DNA of 64,000 nucleotides from Enchytraeus crypticus (lineage: Eukaryota; Annelida; Clitellata; Enchytraeida; Enchytraeidae), in NCBI GenBank assembly GCA_905160935.1, contig CAJHZI010000272.1, positions 62,001 to 126,000 on the forward strand. Reading direction: 5' to 3'. Under the pieces are notes generated by a model that saw nothing but the letters and a program-made list of their open reading frames with translations, did not search any database and was not told where the DNA came from. A program made the position numbers and the translations under genes. Below, one piece after another: positions 32,093 through 43,200 of the stretch. Each line of letters begins with the position of its first letter. Position 1 is the first letter of the stretch.

Positions 32093-33109
32093 ACTATTTT
32101 ATCAAAAAATTTAATTATTAAGATTAATCCAAATAGTGAGGTTATCTAATTAATGAAAAATCCTAGAGTGGAATGTGGCAGTAGGATTAATCGCAACGCT
32201 CCGGAACCATAGGCCATTTATTACTATTGCTAGAATTGCGAATTGGAGATAATAAATCTGTTAAGAAGCTGCAGTACAATTAGTCAATCAGAGATTGTGT
32301 GTATTCTAATTAATCAATCTCCTTGTTAAGATACGTTGCGTGATATTAACTAATTAAACTCTTAGTCAAACAGTAAGGGGTTAGATTGGGATGATATTCA
32401 GAGATGTATTCAGAGGTGTATGAAATTAGTTAATAAAACGTCCTTTATGATAACAATCCATCAGTTGTAGTTGTATCGTCCGCGTGTAATGATGACATGT
32501 GATATATTTTAATTTTCTGGTGTTAATTAGCTACAGTTTGTTAAGTGTTAGATGTTATTTATTCTGATTCCAACATGAGCGTCCTACTGATTTACCGTGT
32601 ATGCTTTGGTATATTATGACGGTGTTGCGTTATTTCCTGCTTTATTGCTTCTACATGATGCACCTTAGACTACAGACAGCACGATGATCTGTTGATCTGA
32701 AGATATTTCATTTAGGTTGTGCTTCTTCTTTATCAGTATGCCGTAACATTTTGCTAATTGTTCATTGAATCAATCAGTGCATTATACTTAACAAGTTTTA
32801 GGCACGATTTATCTGCAATTTATTTCTCTTTGCGTGTAACTAGCTAAATTTTTCTTAGCAATTTATACCGCTTGTTAGTACTGCATTCCATTGAAGTTGA
32901 CATTAGCAGCTTACAACTTTAAGGACACATTTTACTATGATGAAGACTTCTGAAGCATTTGCAATTTTTAAAATATACTTTTATGATACTTCTAATTGGA
33001 ATTCACTAGTTGCGTAGATTTTCTAGGACGTGTATAAGACCCAGTGACATTTAAGCGGCATACTAGATTTTTAAGAAAGGTATCAAAAAGGACATGAAAA
33101 ATACAGGAT

Positions 33110-33205
33110 TGATTGATAATATGGTGTGGGACAGGGAGGACTGGAGAAAGTCTATTCGTATCCCGACTCTGGTTAAACTGGGATTTAAGGGAAGATGATG
33201 ATGAC
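33110..33205 (+). repeat. Dispersed repeat family E, right end
   Basis: TATGGTGTGGGACAGGGAGG, TATTCGTATCCCGACTCTGG, GGGAAGATGATGATGA. Confidence 0.7.
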
Positions 33206-34309
33206 TAGATTAAACACTTAGTCATTTAGCAATGTTGTGATGTTGCCATTATTTCTGATGATGTCGTGTGATATTTGTGGTCTTGCTATCCTGTACTACC
33301 CCGTGTGCTACTGTGGGTACTAGGTGTGTTGTGAACGCAATATACGGGCTAATAATACAGACGTATGTAATACTGTACTATAGTGTTGATTTGTAAATGA
33401 ATAAATAAGAATTTGGTGAAGTCAGCCTCAGCAACAGTTCTTGTAGTGAATGTGACACCAGATCTGTTGAGTGTTGCTTGTGGTTAGCTGGTGAGGTAGA
33501 GATATAAATATTGGGTTGGTTGATTAAAAAACATTTACTACTAGGAAAGTGTAATTAGTCTGAATGCTACAATTAAAATTATATATAGCATAATTAATTA
33601 TGAATTCACAACGAAACTGATTATAAAGAAAATGATGACTATTTAAGAATAAAAATAGTAGTTGTATAAAACATGGAGCACAGCTCTTGACTCAAGGGTT
33701 TCCTGGGCCCCTCGAGGTTTTCAGTTTCACATGAGAATACTTGACAATTACGCTTACGCTTACTTACGCAGTTCCCTCCTTTTATGCTTACTAAGCACTT
33801 TTCCATCAACTGGTTGGTCGGTCAATTATAAAGCTCAGCTAGACAATTGTACCTTGCGGGTCATGTCCGATATAAGTTTTCCATACAAAAAAATTAGCAA
33901 CTAATGGAAGGTTTGATTCAGTAGTGTGCCTCCGCATTGCGAGAGCTGGGTTCAAATCCAAGACCAGTCAAAGAAGAAAATCCTAAGGAAGTTAGATAAT
34001 GTAATATTCTTCCATCGGCACTAGATGCTCTCTACTATCAAACAATTAACTGAATAGACAGAAACAGTAAATGCTTAGCTCGGTACAATAACAAATTCTG
34101 CAGGAAAGAAATATTAAATGCGATTGTTCTATACAAAGTTAACTCATGAAGACCCCAACAGTTTCCTAAACGTCTCAATCTCGTGTATACTCTTGGATAA
34201 CCTGAAAACAGAATGCAAAGTTAAACTATGACACAAAATCGACATAAAACAACGGACAACTTATGGACTTAAAATATATTAAAATTTAAATAGCTTTCTA
34301 TTTCTTTAT

Positions 34310-34415
34310 TCCGTGACTGATGATACGGTATGGGACAGAGAACTGTAGAAGGTCTATTTGTATGACGACCCTAACTACACTGGGATTTAAAGAAGGGAAG
34401 ATGATGATGATAATC
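34310..34415 (+). repeat. Dispersed repeat family E, right end
   Basis: GATACGGTATGGGACAGAG, GGTCTATTTGTATGACGACC, GGGAAGATGATGATGATAA. Confidence 0.7.
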
Positions 34416-34675
34416 TATCTATTTATAAGAGTAATATTAAAATCTACATGCTAATTTAATCATATAAAGTATAGAAATTAACTTTTGAAGGTAAAATTTG
34501 CTATATATATAGACTATATATAAACCCAGTATTATACTGTATAATATGTACCTAAGGAAGGCCGAGTGCATTCTTGATATAAAAGTTGTATAAACAGGAA
34601 GCTACCAATTCGAATCCTAAGTCAATCAACTGACCCTATCTCTTGTGGTAGGAAAAAGTCGTTTGCTTCTGGGCT

Positions 34676-34681
34676 TTTATT
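34676..34681 (-). promoter_or_regulatory. Candidate polyadenylation signal of ERO1
   Basis: AATAAA on minus about 85 bases after the ERO1 stop. Confidence 0.5.
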
Positions 34682-34764
34682 ATTCCCTCATCGGCTTCAA
34701 AAGACCAACTATAAATACACGTACATCAAGATGAGATCAGTTTAGTGCAATAACTGATAAGCAC

Positions 34765-37460
34765 TTAGACTGCTAACCGCCCGAATGAGTTGAAGAGAGC
34801 GACTATCTCCCCCCTGACGAGCTGGAAAGGTCTGCCGCTGTGTTGTCTGCTGATGGATGATTCAGGTAGCATGGAGTCACCGGAGAATAGAATCTTCAGT
34901 GCCGTGCCCATACCCGTTATCTGTACACCAGCAATACCATCAAATATACCATCAATCAATCAATGAACGGGTTTAAAGCAGATTATTACAATGTGTACTA
35001 ATTTAAGAAACAACGCGGTTGTATAACTATCTTGACAAACACACAGCAACAAGATGAGCCGTAGAGTAGGATGATTCTAATGCTGAAGCATTACCTCTGT
35101 AGAAAAGTAAATTCTTTCACGTGTCAGTAAGCAAAATAGGATTCATGAATTAACTAGCAGTGTGTTCTAATAAATGTTTCACTGCCATTTAATATGTAAG
35201 TAAACAAGCAACTCGCCAAAGGCTGCAACCCAACACAAGAGCACATGAACAGTCAATATCTAAGTAACCGATGAATAAGTAACTACATACAGTATAACAC
35301 AGTAACTAATAAACAGTGCAGCTGCTCATCTTACCTGCACTTTACCCCACAGTCTGCACTTGTCACATCCAACGCAGTCCATGATACGCGTAATGTTCCT
35401 GAAGTGAACCTTAAACTCGTCCTAGAAATAATTTATAAAACTAATCATTTGTCGCATAAGCGCATATTATACAAATGCAGTAAAATTATATGTCACTCAT
35501 AAAACTAAGAACAATTTATCATATTTTCATACAATCTTCAGTAATGAAAGAAACGCTAGATAAAAAAACTAGACGCAGGCTACCTAAGTATTAATCAATC
35601 AATCAATAAGAATATAACGTCCGGTTTCTCGCCATAAGGCAATGTCAGGGACGTTTCTTGCAGAATCTACACAAACAGGCGCCAATCGAGACAGAAAATG
35701 ATCTCGCTTAGAGACAACTAGAGCATATATAGCATAGGCTCTTAAACATAAGAGAAAGTGACAGAGAAGAATCAGATTGCAACGATATCACTAGCGTAAG
35801 AACAACTAAGCGTTGTTCAAGTCTCAGAGTGTCCCGCTGTCAATCAATAGGTGCCTGGTTCAAATCAGTGAGTGTCCTACACAGGTACTCTTTCGATAAA
35901 TTAAATTGATGGCGAGTTTCCTATGGCCTTACCAATCTATGCAGGTTGAATAAGTAAATATAACGTATACTCGTATTGAAAAGTCCAGAAGTCTAACATT
36001 AAGTGTCACTGGAGCACTCATTTCATGCACCTAGACGGATGTCTCAATAGCTTAGGGGTAACGTCATGAAATTCTAAATGACTGATCCTGAGGGGAATTG
36101 AACCCTCGCGGGTTCGATTCCCAGCCGCGCTGATCTGAGAATAAAATCTCGGACATTCACTGGACTGGTTACACGGAAATGGTCTCAATTGCCTAACGGT
36201 TTAAACATGTGGTATTAAAAGTGATAGATATCAACATTTAACTACATCGATCATTTAACTATAGTGAGTGTTTACTTTACAGCAAATCTAGCACTCTACT
36301 ATAGAGGTAGATTTGATTTGACAACAACATTTAGGAAGGCCATCATATACTGGTAACAAAGCAGACATTGTGGAGATTGGATATAACATATTAAAACCAG
36401 AAAGGTTCATACCATCAGTCTCTGTTGATCTCCCTGGAACAGTTTACTTTCATCGTATTGGTTCGGAAACGATCTTAAATGACAAAAGCAAAATAGTAGA
36501 ATTGGGCATAAAAGTCAATACGTTACACGACGCTACAGCTGACAAGCGTTTGTTGATAAACAATGCATTGAACACAATGATAAATACAGGAAAAATTATA
36601 ATAGAATTAATTATAGTAGAATAGTTCATGAAGCTCAAGTCACCAGACAAATTCAAGTAAAGTTACCACAGGAGGACAATGGACCACCGGATGTAGGACA
36701 GGGTTGTCTGCTCACTTGACCGGTGAGCAGATGGCTACTGGGAAATCGACGTTAACCTCCTATTTATCTATCGCATCGTAACGCTAATACACAGCCAAAT
36801 ATAGTTAACAGCTTATATAAGAAATTCGTGCACTTTGAGATATTAAACGACTGGTTGAGCTTACACTAGTATGTTTTAAGTGCTCTAATACTTATCATAT
36901 TATCTCTTTTTCCAAGCAAAGATAAGCAAGAAACTCAATTCCCTCCGCAGACTTACTACAGGCAGGTCCATGGCATATAAATATTTCACATATCGTCCTC
37001 ATACACACACAACTGCATTGTCAAATCATCCATCAATATCGTATATTATGTCACTTTACCTCCATTTCTCCTATAACCTCTTTTCATTAACCATCTCCTC
37101 TAAGAACATGTCCTAGCCAGCCCTTCTTTCTTTGCCTTAATGTATTATGCAGTTGCCTATCTTCACCAATTCATACACTGTGTGTGACAAATAAAATTAA
37201 TTAAGCATTGTCAGATTCTAAGTAGTAAGTGCAATACGTCCTGTAAGTGCAAATAAAAAAAAGTGATGAGCGGTGGTGATGTTGTACATATTCAGGATTT
37301 GCCTTATGAAGACGGCACAGCTCCCTCTTCTGAGATAATCAGTACGTGGTGTCAGCTGTTACGAGGCAGTCGATCGGTGGGTCAGGGAGTCAGCGTCGCC
37401 ATTCACTGTGTCGCTGGTCTGGGCAGGTTGATCTCACAGACATATTCACTATTAATAATG

Positions 37461-37498
<38 letters not shown>

Positions 37499-40222
37499 GG
37501 TTTAACGTCCGTTTCCTCATCCAGGGATGATGTCAGGGACGTATGTTAATCTTCTCAAGTCTTCTTCATAGTCACACACCAATACTACCAAAGATACAAA
37601 GCGTATATTCGCTTACATTGACGCTAAAATTCACTAGTCAAACGTTTATCAAAATACCAATTCATACAGATATCATTTTAATAATAATGAAGGTTTAACG
37701 TCAATTTTCTCATCCAGGGATGATGTCAGGAACGTCCCTACAGCACACTTCACTACAGATCAATTCACCCAGACCAATCTGCAAAAGAAATGTGCTGAGG
37801 AGAAGTAAGGTCCTAAAATGAAAGCCGGTCCGGTTTATTTATAGAACTAAATTATGATAACATACCTTAAGGTGTCCAGAAAATCTATGACCATTTGTTT
37901 TACTTCAGCATCTTGTGCCTCATTGCCAGTGTAAAAGACCTCCTGTGCAACAGTAGTTAATAAACTATATAAGTGACTAATTTATAAAATCTGAATATAA
38001 TCCAGTAATAGAGTGTTCGAACTATAGGAATACATTTTCAGAATAAATTTTGGCATAATTAAGTTAACAAATTTAGTGAAATAGGTGAAACAGAAACAAA
38101 AACGTCTCAAGAGAGATCTAACAAGTCCATAAACCAGCAAACGATGTGAAAATTGATGAGAAAATGTGTAACGTGTGTAATTTAACTTTATGTTTAACTC
38201 TAGTGCATGTGTAACTATAGTATATGTTTAAAAATGGTTTATGTTTAACTATAGTGCATGTTTAACTATAGTTTATGTTTAATAAATAATTAATTCGTCG
38301 GTTAGAATAAGAAAAGACACGGATATTCGCAGAACAGTATTATACAGCAAAAAATGCTAAAGTAAAGCAGCTAATGTTAACGTCAGTTTCCTCACTCGAA
38401 AGCGATGTCAGTCACTGGCGAGTCCAGGATTTGAACCCCGCACATACTGATCAGCGGTCGAGTGTCTTACCGACATCGCCACTGGCTCCAGCCAATTATG
38501 TGGCAAACATCTCGGAACAGTGGAACTAACCTCCGTTAGATATGGGGCGACTTTAACGAGGGCTCTGAGCTGAATGAGATAGGCGAAGTAGAGATTCTTC
38601 ATTCTGCTTGGCCCCTCCCCATTAGTCAACACCGGGTCAAATCTCTTCATAAACACGTCTAGGCTGGGCCCCCAGTGTGGGGCTTCAAATGCATTCCTCC
38701 CTTCATGCACAAAATCACACGCAGAAATACACACCAATATAAAAACACTAATTGAAATGGGTCATCAGTGTTTCCTTGTCTTTATATCCTTCTTTACGTG
38801 CTCAATTGCTTGTGTGTGATAAATTGTTATATGAAATAATGCTATTCAATCGTATTTACTTCTATTCTATTCCACTTAATTCTATTCTATTTCATGCAAT
38901 AGCTAGAACTACAAGACATAGGCTACTCAACTAGTCGACAGGTGGCAACCTAAAGACAGAAGACTTATAGAAATAATTTCATGACGAGGACAAACGACCA
39001 TATCTCGCTCTCTCGCAGTCAGTACCATTGAGATGGCATGAATTGATAGCAACATATGCAAAAATTGGGTTTAGACTGTAAAATCAAGTCCAAGGCCGAT
39101 CTCAACAAAAGAGTCCTCTATTGTACACTCTGCTTAACATCCACACTGTAATGTGCTGCTACAATTTAATACGCATACACGATAAAGATTTTAACTAAAA
39201 AAATTAACGAGTTTTTATTTTAGAAAATCTTATACTTCGACCTTGTTGTGATTTAATAAATTCCTACCAGAAAGCGTTAATTAGTCAACCCTAGTGATTA
39301 ATATACGACCAGAGCAACAACTACATCGAGATCTAAAAGTTATTTTCAGAACCAAATACCTGAGATTAGAGAGTTAAGTACCTAGACTTAGATAGTTGAG
39401 TACCCAGTGTTAAATAGTTGAGTACCTGGAGTTAGATAGTTGAGTACCTGGAGTTAGATAGTTGGCAGCTATATGAACACTGACGCTGGCGTGAAATCCG
39501 GAGATTAGTCTATAGAATGTTCTTCCTTCCAAACACAACCCTTGACCTACACAGAAAATTGCTAAGTCTTTTTAAAATGTTTCCATTTAGTACAAAGAAA
39601 CACTAAACAGCATTTTTAATACAACAGATTAAAAAAGTTATGAAAAATAAATAGATTCAAGTATATTAACTCTTTCTGCACCATAGAGATTCTTTCTGAT
39701 ACGGATCCTGAGTGGGATTCGAACCGAGGATATGCTGCTTATGTAGCAAGCTTGCTTTCAGTTAGATCATCTATCTAAGCTTACAAGATAAATATGAAGC
39801 AGACAGAACTAAGGACTCATACCTGAGAGTGGATATCCATATCCAGATGCCTCTGACCTGTCAATAAAATAACACAACAATCAGTCACAAATGAAAAAGG
39901 GGGCTTATGAAATTTGATCTCTTTAATATTAAATTATAAATGACGTCTTCTTTTTAGCGTATGTCTAGTTTGTTCAAGTTTGAGAAATTATTCTACCGCT
40001 GGAGTCATTCGCTGCGAAATCAGACGCTCTAGGAGCTTGAAGCAAACGGAGAGGAGAGAAAGAGGTCTAGAGCAGGATGCTAGAGTTTGATCCTTTCACG
40101 GCTTACTAATCGCAATTACCTTCGCACAGTTAAATAAATGAGGTTGGGTCTCTATCTACGGAGAAAATAACAATATCTCTTTAATATTACATAATAGAAT
40201 GATTAAATGAGGTTATCTTTCT

Positions 40223-40254
<32 letters not shown>

Positions 40255-43200
40255 GTACCAACCACAGATACAAACAAATCGAGAGATGACATCAGTAAAG
40301 TTGTCAGCAATGTCAGTATTATCAGCAGTAGACGTCCATATTGTGGTAAACATAAGAACAACTTTTATGAAGTCACGGACAATTATTTGTCTTCACATCT
40401 AGAGCTAGATATTAATATGGATAGATAAGAAAGTAAATACTTGAAGCAGTTCTGATCGTAGATAAGATTCCACAGATTATGGGCGGACGGTCCAGCATAA
40501 CCCGTGAACCTCTCAGGGTTCAGTATCAGGTCGTAGTACACAGCTTCTGCGGGTTCTATGTCTAAATACAGCATATGTGTACATGAAATATATATATCTT
40601 TATTTGGCCACTTGGGCAAACAACACACATTCATTGCATAGTGAAACAAAATCAAAATCAAAGACAAAAAATTAAAACACACAGTGAAAATAAAATTTAA
40701 GCAAATAAACAAAACAAATAAACGAAAAATATGCTGTGCACATCAAGCCTAAAATAGAAATAGAACGTTTTATACAATAGCATGGCCGCTAACATTACCT
40801 AAAGCAATATATTTCTTTAGTAATTGTAAGTCAATAATCAGCAAATAAATATGTTAATATTTCTCTGAAAGTATCCCTTGTGATACTGAAACAAACGTTA
40901 AACTTAGCTTTATAACTCTATTTTATTATATCTATATAAATAAAGTTAAGTATTGCATCAGCTTTGGTGAAAGTTAGCTAATCAGAATATGCACATTACT
41001 AATATGCTACAAGCTTACTCCATCTCTCTACAGCTCTATAAATCTCTGGCCTCTGACACAGATAACTGCAGAGAGTCATCAGGTTCAGTGATATATTAGT
41101 GGTGTAGAATCGTTTATTATCCAATCATCCAATATGATCTGATTTTTCGAAGAAATATCTAAGAATTAATAGATTTGATAAATTAGTTCAATTCACTCAG
41201 TCATATACGACGCTCAAACCATGCAATAGCTAAATGAATAAAGAAAATAACAAATCAATCGATGACTGCGTTAATAGGTAACTCACCGTCTGATTCACAG
41301 AAGTTGTTCAGTTGATCATCGTGATTCTTCCAGTCCTCCAATGCATCCTGATCAGCCTTACTACAAAAAATATACAGTTACTAGTTAAAGACACTTTCTC
41401 TCTTTCTCTCTATATCTGTCTCTCTCAAACTACAACAAAAATAGGTCCAAGGTTCATGATAATCCCTCCCATAATCTGCATCACGCTCTCTAGAGAGCAC
41501 ACAGCGTCCAGCAAGATGATTTCATCCACTAGTGAGGGTCCAGCAAGATGATCTCATCAAAGAATGACAAGCCTTTTCCAGATCCCGATATAGCCTATGA
41601 CATCTGCTGAAGAAGTGTCCATTGCCATTCTCAGCCGTATCACACGATACAAACAGAATACAGCAGATCTATAATTATATGTAGCAGGCACGCAGTCAAA
41701 ACACGGGAAAATCAAACATATTTATTTACCATTGATTTACATCAATGAAATAAATAACTAAACAATAAAGTTATAAACAGGATTTACTGCCGGCAGCGCA
41801 TATCAATTGAACAATTGTGGACTTTCATTCTCATTTGCGTAAGAATTGAAATATACCAACTATTTTACTTGGACATTATAGCTGTTCTAAATATAGTTAG
41901 AAATAAAGAATATAATTTCTACCATATTAAATTGTGAATGAAACGTGAAATATAAAATGACAAATTAAAACCTCTAACAGGCAGATAGAATGACAGTAGA
42001 TCCAAGACGTACAATTTGCAAAAATAGAGATTAGTACAATACTAATTAAGGTATAATAATATTTAACATGGCATCAAAATATAAAATAAATTAGAGTAAA
42101 TGTATGAACATGAAATAGTTCAAACCTCAGAGTGACGTCCAAAGCTCCTAGGTTGCCGTTCTCATCATCCTGCTGGCAATGGTTAGAATCTGCATCCATT
42201 TGATTTTCTTTCAAATACTATTTACGGAAAAGTACATACAAGAATTTAGGTCAAAGACGAGATTAGAAAAACTGAAAGCTTATCTAATGGAAAATGTATA
42301 AAATAAAATAATATTTAAATCTTCTTATGTCAACATTTAGACCAGTAAAAATCAAATAAAAATTGTTATCTTATATTAAAAGAAATATAAAACAAATTTA
42401 CAATCGGAATTACATAAAATTTACAATGGATGATAAAATCAGAATTTCATACGACTTTTTATAAGACTCTGCTACAAAAAGAGAATCAATTCATCAGTAA
42501 CAATATTGGCACACTGTCGAAATAATGCTATGAGAAATAATGTTCAGAGATACTTCTCAAACTGAAGATGAGGATGAAGGTAATTTTGATATAATCACAC
42601 AATCAGTGGAGTAAGTCAGATAACGACACAATAAATGAAGAACTTGAAGAAAAAAATATCAAATACACAACCTTATTCTTCTCAACTTGTGAGCCGTTAC
42701 TCTTTATTCCATCTGGCACCTGTTCCTAAAAACAAAGAATCATGAAAACTAGGTGCCTCTTTCTGTACCACAACAGATACTGTCAGAGACAGTTAAGTCG
42801 GTGTTTGACTAATAGACATAGCACAGTGCTACACAACACTACTAACGAACATAGCACAGTAATACACTACACTACTAACGAATATAGCACAGTGCTACAC
42901 TACACTACTAACATACATGGCACAGTGCTACACTACACTACTAACATACATGGCACAGTGCTACACTACACTACTAACATACACAACACAGTGCTACACA
43001 ACACTACTAACGAACATAGCACAGTAATACACTACACTACTAACGAATATAGCACAGTGCTACACTACACTACTAACATACATGGCACAGTGCTACACTA
43101 CACTACTAACATACATGGCACAGTGCTACACTACACTACTAACATACACAACACAGTGCTACACAACACTACTAACGAACATAGCACAGTAATACACTAC

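Larger units (their letters stand above)
32093..34675. other. Intergenic region between PTP4A and ERO1
   Basis: Convergent genes separated by about 2.6 kb. It contains family E ends near 33110 and 34310 and a tRNA-like fragment near 33915-33975 (CTGGGTTCAAATCC). No exon is supported; the 80-codon frame at 33662-33904 has no family signal. Confidence 0.5.

Noticed and set aside
33662..33904. 80-codon plus frame
   Set aside because: Chance-length frame in intergenic DNA without motif or splice support.
36041..36140. Possible functional tRNA gene
   Set aside because: It has an A-box and B-box-like sequence but no acceptor-stem pairing, and the same sequence recurs with a common non-tRNA body, so it is a SINE head.
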